Source: Geobacter sp. UBA6169 (lineage in GTDB: Bacteria > Desulfobacterota > Desulfuromonadia > Geobacterales > Pseudopelobacteraceae). From it: DNA of 14,230 nucleotides. The notes under the pieces are model-generated. The model saw nothing but the letters and a program-made list of their open reading frames with translations, had not been told where the DNA came from and ran no database searches. The position numbers and the translations under genes were made by a program. How positions within the stretch are numbered: position 1 is the stretch's first letter; every line of letters begins with the position of its first letter. The stretch covers positions 3,284-17,513 of the forward strand of contig DIUB01000143.1 of assembly GCA_002422265.1 (NCBI GenBank), read 5' to 3'. Shown here in pieces: positions 7,456-13,550 of this stretch.

Positions 7456-7871
7456 CGTCGGTTCACGCGGAGGCGCGGGGACGCGGAGGGATCAAGGTGG
7501 TTGACAACACGATGCAGCCCGTCTTTGAGCGTGGTTGCACCAAAGTTGAGCAGTAAGCCAACCGGCAGGTCGAGGAGCCGGAGATAGGTCAGCAGCTGTT
7601 TCGAGTGGACTGGTGCCACCGTTTCAACGGACTTCAATTCTACTACGATGGTTCCTTCAACAAGCAGATCTACCCGAAAGGCATCATCGAACCAAAGGCC
7701 GTCATACTCAAAACTGACCGGCTTTTGCCGTTCCACCTGCAGCCCTGCACGCTCAAGATCACGCGCAAGGATCATCTCATAAACCGACTCCAGCAACCCC
7801 GGCCCCAGGGTTTGATGGAGCTTGATTGCAGACCCGATTATTTGCTCAGTTATCTCATCCAGCTTTTTCAC
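7452..7871 (-). CDS. GxxExxY-family protein (PDDEXK_3-like)
   Basis: The 139-residue protein carries the family's namesake GPGLLESVYE (residues about 23-32). It also has a PD-(D/E)xK-like core: Asp in FRVDLLVEG and the pair in VVELKSVE, then KQLLTYLRLLDLPVGLLLNFG. The family is often multicopy and its function is not established; a nuclease fold is predicted. The start is GTG at 7871, with GGAG six bases upstream. That GGAG is the edge of the right-hand inverted repeat (7878-7903). At the other end the left-hand repeat (7463-7488) is translated as the tail SASPRLRV, so the ORF is precisely framed by the repeat pair. The stop shares TTAA with the queF stop. The gene separates queF from mqnD and looks like an insertion between them. 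Confidence 0.85.
   Translation of the reverse strand: MKKLDEITEQIIGSAIKLHQTLGPGLLESVYEMILARDLERAGLQVERQKPVSFEYDGLWFDDAFRVDLLVEGTIVVELKSVETVAPVHSKQLLTYLRLLDLPVGLLLNFGATTLKDGLHRVVNHLDPSASPRLRVNRR
7463..7488. repeat. Left copy of 26-base imperfect inverted repeat around the GxxExxY gene
   Basis: It begins TCACGCGGAG and ends CGCGGAG on the plus strand. Compared with the reverse complement of 7878-7903 it is identical at 23 of 26 positions (differences at 11, 17 and 19). It lies inside the C-terminal codons of the minus-strand gene and encodes its SASPRLRV tail. Confidence 0.85.
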
Positions 7872-7877
7872 GTTTTT

Positions 7878-7903
7878 CTCCGCGCCACCGCGTCTCCGCG
7901 TGA
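7878..7903. repeat. Right copy of 26-base imperfect inverted repeat around the GxxExxY gene
   Basis: It begins CTCCGCG and ends CTCCGCGTGA on the plus strand, the inverted partner of 7463-7488. On the minus strand its final GGAG serves as the Shine-Dalgarno for the gene starting at 7871. The 60 bases beyond it up to the mqnD stop show only short palindromes such as GACCGGTC and no convincing terminator. Confidence 0.85.
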
Positions 7904-7963
7904 GGCCTGTTCATGGCCAACGGACCGGTCAGCCAATCCATTGCATGACTCTGCACACCAAGG

Positions 7964-8797
7964 TCAGATAAACAGCGGTGCCTGCGAAGCAGGAATGATA
8001 CCGGCTGCCTCAGCCCGCCGCAGCAGCTCAACAATCGCCTGCTCACCCTCCGGCCCCAGCTGTTGCGAGAAATCATTCACATACAGCCCGATATGGGCGC
8101 TGCAGACCTCGGCGCTCATCTCCTGGGCATGCTCGCAGATATAGCGGGCCGCTGCCGCCGGGTTGGCGCGGGCGTACTCCACCGCCGCAGTCAGGGCCTG
8201 TTCAATGGTCCGGATGGCCTCCCCCCCCAGCGAACGTTTGGCCACAATCCCCCCCAGCGGAATCGGCAGCCCGGTCTCCTGCTCCCACCACGCCCCTAAA
8301 TCCACCAGCTGCTGCAGGCCAAATCCCTGGTAGGTGAAGCGGGACTCGTGGATAATCACTCCCGCATCTGCCCGACCGGTCATGACCGCATCCATGATCT
8401 CATGGAACGGCATCTCCAGAAAATGCACCAAGGCAGGATTGAACAGCCGCAACAGCAGGTGGGCGGTGGTGTAGCGGCCCGGAATGGCAATGGTTGTGCC
8501 TGTAAGATCATCCACTGCAAGGGGCTCTTTGACCACCAGCAACGGACCGCAGCCGCGCCCCAGGGCGCTGCCTGCCCGCAGCAGGGCATACTGTTCGCGG
8601 AAATGCCCCAGGGCAGCGTAGGAGACCTTGCTCACATCCAGCACCCCCTGCACTGCCAGGCGGTTCAGGGTCTCCACATCCTCCAGCCGCTCACTGAAAC
8701 TGAGGCCGTTGGTATCCACCAGGCCATGCACCAGGGGGTAGAACATGAAGGTATCGTTGGGACAGGGGGAAAAGCCGAGGGTAAGGGGGTTTTTCAT
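7964..8797 (-). CDS. mqnD: 1,4-dihydroxy-6-naphthoate synthase MqnD (futalosine menaquinone pathway)
   Basis: MqnD converts cyclic dehypoxanthine futalosine to 1,4-dihydroxy-6-naphthoate, a ring precursor of menaquinone. The 277-residue protein has the family N-terminus LGFSPCPNDTFMFYPLVHG (residues 7-25), a VSKVSYAALG stretch, and GVIIHESRFTYQ with H150 in the place of the catalytic histidine of characterised MqnD. LPIPLGGIVAKR follows, which completes the two-lobed periplasmic-binding-protein-like fold. There is no signal peptide, as expected for a cytoplasmic enzyme. GGAG precedes the ATG by five bases. It lies 20 bases downstream of hsdR on the same strand, so it may be read from the hsdR transcript unless it has a promoter inside hsdR. 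Confidence 0.93.
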   Translation of the reverse strand: MKNPLTLGFSPCPNDTFMFYPLVHGLVDTNGLSFSERLEDVETLNRLAVQGVLDVSKVSYAALGHFREQYALLRAGSALGRGCGPLLVVKEPLAVDDLTGTTIAIPGRYTTAHLLLRLFNPALVHFLEMPFHEIMDAVMTGRADAGVIIHESRFTYQGFGLQQLVDLGAWWEQETGLPIPLGGIVAKRSLGGEAIRTIEQALTAAVEYARANPAAAARYICEHAQEMSAEVCSAHIGLYVNDFSQQLGPEGEQAIVELLRRAEAAGIIPASQAPLFI

Positions 8798-8817
8798 AGG
8801 GGCTCCAATCTCACATC

Positions 8818-11800
8818 CTATGCTGCCACAGCATACACACCCAGGTTTCTTTCCGGGTAACTCTCGTAGACATGCTCAAACACCGCTGAACACTTTTGAC
8901 GGTACACCTCGGGGGTATAGGCTCGCGGCAGGCCGGTGTCGAGCAGGTCTTCGATAATGAGCTTCAGCTGAGAGCGGGAAGCAGACTTCTGCCGCCAGTT
9001 GATCACCAGCAGTTCCTTCATGCGGGCCAGCAGCTCACGCGCCACCTTCTTGACCTCGGCACGCTCCTCGGCGCTCAGGGCGGGAGCCGGCCGGGTAAGG
9101 ATGTCGAAGATCACCAGTTCCTCCTCACTCATGTTCTCACGGACGTGACGCTCTTGCTCATCGGTGAGGCTGTTGCTCAGCTTGACCAGCTCTTCAAACA
9201 GTTCTTCGATGTTACGGCTGCCGTTGTTGTAGCTCTCGATCAACGCCTCAAACCTCTCGGCAAAGTCGGCACGGGTGCGGTTGATGCGGATCAACTTTTC
9301 AAGCCGGACCCGGATGGCGGCCTTGAGCAGTTCAAGGTCGGTATTCCTGTGTTTCGACTGTTTGAAGCGTTGTGCCAGGGCCTCGAAGTTGATCTTTGAC
9401 AGGTCAAGAGGTGGCGGCCCCTGATCGCGGATGGTCATGCCGGTGATGGAGTCGTCGAGCAGGGTGTTGATCTCCCCCATGATCGCCGAGATGTCGGGCG
9501 GGTCGGGGTTGAGCCGGGCGCGGATCGCCTCGGCCAGGGTCGACAGACAGGTGACGCGACCGGCAGACTGCAGCGCGGCCGGGTCGGGCTTGACGGCGCA
9601 GTAGAGGGTGCTGACCAGCCGCTCGTGGGCAAAGAAGTCGCGCCGCAATAGATCGGGGGAGATCAGGGCGTTCATCGCATCCTCGATGCCCTGCAGCCGC
9701 TCCAGACTGCCGACCGGGAAAGCCTCGATTGCCGCAAGATTCACGCCTTGGGCGGTGCAGAAGGCGGTCGCCTCGGTGACAGCGTTGTTCAGTTCCTCGA
9801 CCAGTTGCTGCTTGTCCTTGACCGGAGACTTCCCGCCCTTGCCGGCACCGTAGATCGCCAGAGCCTTTTCCAACGAGGCGAAGACGTTGGCGTAGTCGAC
9901 GATCGCGCCGCTGTGCTTGCCAGGGAAGACCCGGTTGGCGCGGGCAATGGTCTGCATCAGGGTCTGATTGCGACTCGGCTTATCCAGGTAGACGGTCGAG
10001 CAGCTTGGCGCGTCGAAGCCGGTCAGCCACATGGCGCAGACAAAGACTAGGCGCAGCGGGTCGGCGGTGTCTTTGAAACGCTCGTCAAGTGGCGGCTGCG
10101 ATTCATTCATGCGCTTGCGGTGGGGCTGGATGTCGAGCCCCAGCTTCTGCATCTGCTGAATCTCGTTCTGTGCCGACGACACGATCAGGGCCATGTCAGT
10201 GCTGATCAGCACGGCAAGACGTGCCTTGAGTTCGGCGATTCTCAGGTCGTGCCGAGCCTGTTCAGGGCTCCCCTCATCGCGTGGCAGGTAGGAGAGATCA
10301 CCAAGCTCCCGCTGCACACGCTCGGTCTCCTGCGCCCAGTACTTTTTGACCTTGTCGTGCATCTTCAGGGCGGTCGCCTTGTCAATGGAGACCACCATTG
10401 CCTTGCCCACAAAGCCCCGGCCGAGAAAGTGCCGCACAATGTCTTTGGCAACGGTTTCAAGGCGATCGTCGCGGGTGAGGATCTGATACTGGCGGGAGAG
10501 TTCCCGCTCCAGCTTCGCCTCCTGGGCAGGGTCGAGTTCCGCCTCCTCGACCAGACGGTAGATGTCGTCGTTGAGGTCGGGGTTGACCAGCTGCAACTCA
10601 GGGGTGCGGTTCTCGTAGAAGAGCGGCACGGTGGCGCCGTCTTCAACCGACTGCTGGAAGTCGTAGATCGAGACGTAGTCGCCAAACACCTCCCTGGTGC
10701 GCTCCTCCCCAGCGATCAGCGGGGTGCCGGTGAAAGCCAGGAACATCGCTTTCGGCAATGCGCTGCGCATGTTCAGCGCCAGGGTGTCGTACTGGCTGCG
10801 GTGGGCCTCGTCAGTCAGCACGATCACGTCAGATCGGTCGCAGAGCAGCTCCGGGCTCTGGAACTTCTGGATCAGGGTGAAGACATAGCGGTGGTTGCCG
10901 CGCAAAAGCTCGCGCAGGTGGGCGCCGCTGGCAGCGTGGCACTGGTCTCCTTCGGCCTCGGAAACCGCCCCGACCGCCTTGAAGGTGGTGGCGATCTGGT
11001 CGTCAAGCTCAACGCGGTCGGTAACAACGACAAAGGTCCAGTTGCCGGTCAGCTTGCGCAGAATCTTCTGGGCAAAGAAGACCATGGAGAAGCTCTTGCC
11101 GCTGCCTTGCGTCTGCCAGAACACCCCGCCGCGTCCGTGTCCCATCTGACGGGCTTCGAGCATCGAGGCGATGGCGTTGTTGACCCCCAGGTACTGGTGG
11201 TTCTGACCGATGATCTTGACCAGCCCGGCCTTGTGCTCGGAGAAGAGGGTGAAGTTCTCCACCAGATCGAACAGGCGGGTGCGGTCACAGGTGCCGCGCA
11301 GCATGACTTCGAGAGAGACCCGGCGCGGCTCATCCTCGCGCTCGATCCGCTTCCACTCGAAGAAGCGGCCCCAGTCGGCGGTGAGGGAGCCGACGCGGCT
11401 GTCGGTGCCGTTGCTGGCAATCAGCAGCGCGTTGTACCAGAAGAGGGCCGGAATCTGCTGTTTGTAGTGGGTGAGGTTTTCGTCAAAGGCGTTGCGGGCC
11501 GGCACGCCGGGCTTCTTCAGTTCGATCACCACCCACGGCAGGCCGTTGATAAAGCCGACCAGATCCGGACGGCAGGTGTAGAGGCTGCCGGTGATACTGA
11601 ACTGACTGACCAGCAGGAAGTCGTTGTGCTCGGGGTGTTCCCAGTCGATGACCCGCAGTCGCTCGGTGGTTTGCCCCCCTCGCCCTCTGGGAGAGGGGCC
11701 GGGGGTGAGGGGCTCCCGATCGGGGACCGAGACGGCAATCCCCTCTTTGAGCAGGCGGTAGACCTCGCGGTTGGCCGCCTCCAGGCTCATGGCCGAACGG

Positions 11801-12075
11801 TCGCGGGTCAGCTCGTCGATGGCGTTGCTGATCGCCTCCGGCGGCATGCTCGGGTTGAACTTGCTTAAGCTGGCCCGCAGGCGCTCCACCAGCACCACCT
11901 CGCCTCTGGTCTCGCGTCCCAAGGATATTCTCCCCTCGCCCTCTGGGAGAGGGGCCGGGGGTGAGGGTCCGAAGGTCTCCTCCAGGGCACAGACCGTCTG
12001 CCAGCCAAGGGCGGCAAAGAGGCCGATGGCGGGTTGCTCGACAAGCTGGTCTTCGGTGTAGGGGTGTGGGGTCAT
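8818..12075 (-). CDS. hsdR: Type I restriction enzyme, motor/nuclease subunit HsdR
   Basis: HsdR joins HsdM and HsdS, translocates DNA using ATP and cleaves unmethylated DNA. The 1085-residue protein has an N-terminal PD-(D/E)xK nuclease (RPDLVGFINGLPWVVIELKK: D171, E185, K187). A superfamily-2 helicase follows: Walker A QTQGSGKS (residues 321-328), DEAH box VLTDEAHRSQ (D422-H425), LAFTGTPL (motif III), GFDAPSCSTVYLDKPSRNQ and QTIARANRVFPGK (motif VI). A helical C-terminal region is expected to dock on the methylase. The reading frame is intact. Two 36-base repeats are inserted near the N-terminus and appear as SPPAPLPEGEG (about residues 38-48) and PLTPGPSPRGRGG (about 122-134). Both fall in apparent loops outside the motifs. 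The Shine-Dalgarno is weak. hsdR is separated from the DUF1016 and hsdS genes by 335 bases. Confidence 0.95.
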   Translation of the reverse strand: MTPHPYTEDQLVEQPAIGLFAALGWQTVCALEETFGPSPPAPLPEGEGRISLGRETRGEVVLVERLRASLSKFNPSMPPEAISNAIDELTRDRSAMSLEAANREVYRLLKEGIAVSVPDREPLTPGPSPRGRGGQTTERLRVIDWEHPEHNDFLLVSQFSITGSLYTCRPDLVGFINGLPWVVIELKKPGVPARNAFDENLTHYKQQIPALFWYNALLIASNGTDSRVGSLTADWGRFFEWKRIEREDEPRRVSLEVMLRGTCDRTRLFDLVENFTLFSEHKAGLVKIIGQNHQYLGVNNAIASMLEARQMGHGRGGVFWQTQGSGKSFSMVFFAQKILRKLTGNWTFVVVTDRVELDDQIATTFKAVGAVSEAEGDQCHAASGAHLRELLRGNHRYVFTLIQKFQSPELLCDRSDVIVLTDEAHRSQYDTLALNMRSALPKAMFLAFTGTPLIAGEERTREVFGDYVSIYDFQQSVEDGATVPLFYENRTPELQLVNPDLNDDIYRLVEEAELDPAQEAKLERELSRQYQILTRDDRLETVAKDIVRHFLGRGFVGKAMVVSIDKATALKMHDKVKKYWAQETERVQRELGDLSYLPRDEGSPEQARHDLRIAELKARLAVLISTDMALIVSSAQNEIQQMQKLGLDIQPHRKRMNESQPPLDERFKDTADPLRLVFVCAMWLTGFDAPSCSTVYLDKPSRNQTLMQTIARANRVFPGKHSGAIVDYANVFASLEKALAIYGAGKGGKSPVKDKQQLVEELNNAVTEATAFCTAQGVNLAAIEAFPVGSLERLQGIEDAMNALISPDLLRRDFFAHERLVSTLYCAVKPDPAALQSAGRVTCLSTLAEAIRARLNPDPPDISAIMGEINTLLDDSITGMTIRDQGPPPLDLSKINFEALAQRFKQSKHRNTDLELLKAAIRVRLEKLIRINRTRADFAERFEALIESYNNGSRNIEELFEELVKLSNSLTDEQERHVRENMSEEELVIFDILTRPAPALSAEERAEVKKVARELLARMKELLVINWRQKSASRSQLKLIIEDLLDTGLPRAYTPEVYRQKCSAVFEHVYESYPERNLGVYAVAA
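11676..11711. repeat. 36-base GC-rich palindromic repeat, copy A, inside hsdR
   Basis: It starts CCCCTCGCCC and ends GTGAGGG on the plus strand and is identical over 36 bases to 11932-11967, in the same orientation. CCCTC and GAGGG form a hairpin around TGGGA. Read on the hsdR strand it gives LTPGPSPRGRG. From memory, this sequence and its translated forms are widespread in proteobacterial genomes. Confidence 0.9.
11932..11967. repeat. 36-base GC-rich palindromic repeat, copy B, inside hsdR
   Basis: This copy is identical to copy A and lies 256 bases away. Because 256 is not a multiple of three, hsdR reads it in a different frame, giving SPPAPLPEGEG. Flanking bases differ between the copies, so the shared unit ends sharply at about 36 bases. 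Confidence 0.9.
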
Positions 12076-12115
12076 GGGGCTAAACCATCCAAAAGCAAAT
12101 GCAAGAAATACGGTT

Positions 12116-12256
12116 GAGCCTCTGCAAAACTATTGCGGAGGCCGTCTACGTCGTTGCACGGTGCTCGCTTATTCGCCTAACTATCTGTTATGTCTCAATC
12201 GATGCGCTCCGTGCGCCTTGTATCCAGCCTTCCTCATGACATTTTGCAAGAGGCTC
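12116..12256. mobile_element. 141-base MITE-like element with terminal inverted repeats
   Basis: The left end GAGCCTCTGCAAAA (12116-12129) is the inverted complement of the right end TTTTGCAAGAGGCTC (12242-12256), apart from one extra A. GGTT flanks both ends directly (12112-12115 and 12257-12260), as expected for a 4-base target duplication. Internally GCACGG (12156-12161) faces CCGTGC (12209-12214), so the element could fold into a long imperfect hairpin. No convincing ORF lies within, so it would be non-autonomous and depend on a transposase elsewhere. It sits just upstream of hsdR and could affect its expression. I cannot name the parent IS family. Confidence 0.7.
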
Positions 12257-12258
12257 GG

Positions 12259-12390
12259 TTATAAGTCTTGTAGCAGTCGGTAATAGTTCACTTCATGTGC
12301 GTGAAAATCTGGATTACGAGTGACATTCAAACAATAGTCCAACAGCTTGTTGGACTCTCTCCAAGCGTATTTGTGCAAGCACTGCCTGCA
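12259..12390 (-). pseudogene. 43-codon remnant of an unrecognised gene (protein tail)
   Basis: On the minus strand the frame is open from just after a TAG (12391-12393) to a TAA (12259-12261). It reads as a plausible soluble C-terminus: LHKYAWRESNKLLDYCLN, then VTRNPDFHAHEVNYYRLLQDL. There is no ATG or GTG with a Shine-Dalgarno that would make it a complete gene, so it looks like the surviving end of a longer gene. The TAA sits in the GGTT target repeat of the MITE-like element, which therefore inserted just beyond the gene's end. I do not recognise the family. It could also be chance coding-like sequence. Confidence 0.35.
12336..12356 (-). terminator. Perfect 9-bp hairpin downstream of the DUF1016 gene
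   Basis: AGTCCAACA and TGTTGGACT pair perfectly around a three-base loop, 55 bases past the DUF1016 stop. On the minus strand it is followed by ATTGTTTG, a modest T-rich tail. It may end the hsdS-DUF1016 message, in which case hsdR would need its own promoter. It also overlaps the coding-like remnant (codons ESNKLLD), so one of the two readings may be coincidental. Confidence 0.4.
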
Positions 12391-12410
12391 CTAATCCCTA
12401 CGTGAATCTG

Positions 12411-13550
12411 TCACGACACATCGTCCGACAAGGCTTCCTCCAGTTCGGCAACGCTTGGCACCATCCCCTCCATATCCTCGGGCAGAGATTCAACCAGGCG
12501 CGTCACATAATCAGAGACGCCAATCGGCTTGCTCAGGTCCCGCAAGGCGTACTCGGCAATCACCCGATCTTTGCCCCGGCAAAGGATCAGGCCGATGGAA
12601 GGCTGGTCAGTGGGCTGCTTGAAGCGTTCATCCACCGCCGACAGATAAAAATTCATCTTTCCGGCTGCCTCCGGCGTGAATTCACCCGCTTTCAGATCGA
12701 TCACCACAAAGCAGCGCAACATCAGATGATAGAATAGCAGGTCAAGGTAAAAATCCCGGCCGCTTACTTCGACATGCACCTGTCGGCCGACCAGAGCAAA
12801 CCCGGCACCCAATTCTAACAGGAATTTTTCAACGTGCCGGATCAGCCCTTCCTCGACAGCGCGTTCGTTGGCGTTGTTGCGCAGAGCCAGAAAGTCGAAA
12901 AGATACGGGTCTTTGGTCATGCCTTGGGCAAGATCGGACTGCGGCGGCGGAAGAGTGGCGTCGAAATTGGTAATGGCGCTCCCCTGCCGGTTGCGTAGTT
13001 GAGATTCGATCTGCAAGGCCAGCACATCACGCGACCAGCCCTGTTTAACGGCCATGCCGGCGTACCAGAGCCGGTCCGTGGTTTTCTCCAGCTTCTGGAG
13101 CAGGATCAAATTGTGGCTCCACGGCAAGGAGGCAAACGGTTCCGGCGGCAGCATTGCCGAGACGCCGCCCCCGGATTCTGTCACCGGCGGTGACGGTATT
13201 TTTTTGTCGTCGGATTCTGTCACGGCCGGTGACAGAATTGACGGCTCGGCTGCATACGCGGCATAGAACGCCCTCATACGCCAGACATTCAGCGGCGAAA
13301 ACCCGGCGATGCCGGGAAAGGCGGATTGTACATCCGCGGCGAGCCGCTCCACAACCTTTTTACCGTAGCCCTGCGACTGTTGCGCCCGAAGGATCAGCCG
13401 GCCGATGTCCCAATAGAGCGTAATCAGTTCCCGATTGGCAGCCAGGCCGGCCCTGATTCGCGCGGTCTGCACTCGTAACTTGATTTCGGTCAGGAGTGAA
13501 CCGTAGTCGGCAGGCAACGTAATGACAGAGTGAGGAGGGCGAGTGGTCAC
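12411..13550 (-). CDS. DUF1016/YhcG-type PDDEXK nuclease-domain protein of the restriction locus
   Basis: The 379-residue protein has a DUF1016 N-terminal helical domain (residues about 15-100: ELITLYWDIGRLI, GYGKKVVERLAADVQSAFPG, FSPLNVWRMRAFY). It continues with LPWSHNLILLQKL and a C-terminal YhcG-type PDDEXK nuclease domain (FYLDLLFYHLMLRCFVVIDLK: D270, D285, K287; then PSIGLILCRGKDR). Such genes are frequent companions of type I restriction systems, but their role is not settled. The start is GTG at 13550, overlapping the hsdS stop (GTGA) with AAGGAG seven bases upstream, so it is coupled to hsdS. A linker at residues about 104-126 holds a duplicated peptide (SPAVTES, SPPVTES) encoded by palindromic DNA repeats. 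Confidence 0.9.
   Translation of the reverse strand: MTTRPPHSVITLPADYGSLLTEIKLRVQTARIRAGLAANRELITLYWDIGRLILRAQQSQGYGKKVVERLAADVQSAFPGIAGFSPLNVWRMRAFYAAYAAEPSILSPAVTESDDKKIPSPPVTESGGGVSAMLPPEPFASLPWSHNLILLQKLEKTTDRLWYAGMAVKQGWSRDVLALQIESQLRNRQGSAITNFDATLPPPQSDLAQGMTKDPYLFDFLALRNNANERAVEEGLIRHVEKFLLELGAGFALVGRQVHVEVSGRDFYLDLLFYHLMLRCFVVIDLKAGEFTPEAAGKMNFYLSAVDERFKQPTDQPSIGLILCRGKDRVIAEYALRDLSKPIGVSDYVTRLVESLPEDMEGMVPSVAELEEALSDDVS
13172..13200. repeat. 29-base palindromic repeat, copy 1, inside the DUF1016 gene
   Basis: It begins CGGATTCTGTCAC and matches 13211-13239 at 25 of 29 positions, exactly 39 bases away, so the frame is kept. GTCACC (13180-13185) pairs with GGTGAC (13189-13194). On the plus strand a T7 run (13199-13205) follows, imitating a terminator on the antisense strand. 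Confidence 0.8.
13211..13239. repeat. 29-base palindromic repeat, copy 2, inside the DUF1016 gene
   Basis: ATTCTGTCAC (13214-13223) and GTGACAGAAT (13229-13238) form a perfect 10-bp stem around five bases. Two of the differences from copy 1 (positions 24 and 26 of the unit) extend this stem, so copy 2 is the stronger hairpin. Confidence 0.8.

Noticed and set aside
7447..7908. AGGCCT on both sides of the GxxExxY cassette (7447-7452 and 7903-7908) as a target-site duplication
   Set aside because: The hexamer is itself a palindrome, abuts the repeat on the right but lies ten bases away on the left, and overlaps queF codons. It is too weak to call without an empty site.
7605..8144. A 179-codon plus-strand frame spanning the GxxExxY gene and the end of mqnD
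   Set aside because: It crosses the boundaries of two well-supported minus-strand genes and an inverted repeat, and has no recognisable motif or ribosome-binding site.
10120..11868. A 582-codon open frame on the plus strand, antisense to hsdR
   Set aside because: It lies wholly opposite a motif-complete HsdR, its translation is low-complexity and rich in Val, Gly, Asp and His with no domain I recognise, and long antisense frames are expected in high-GC coding DNA.
12074..12283. A 69-codon plus-strand frame through the MITE-like element
   Set aside because: It starts opposite the hsdR start codon and reads through both terminal repeats. The Cys/Leu-rich translation looks like a by-product of the repeat, not a gene.
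13180..13205. Hairpin followed by seven Ts on the plus strand, resembling an intrinsic terminator
   Set aside because: It lies within the DUF1016 coding sequence on the opposite strand, with no plus-strand gene upstream. The hairpin is explained by the intragenic palindromic repeat.
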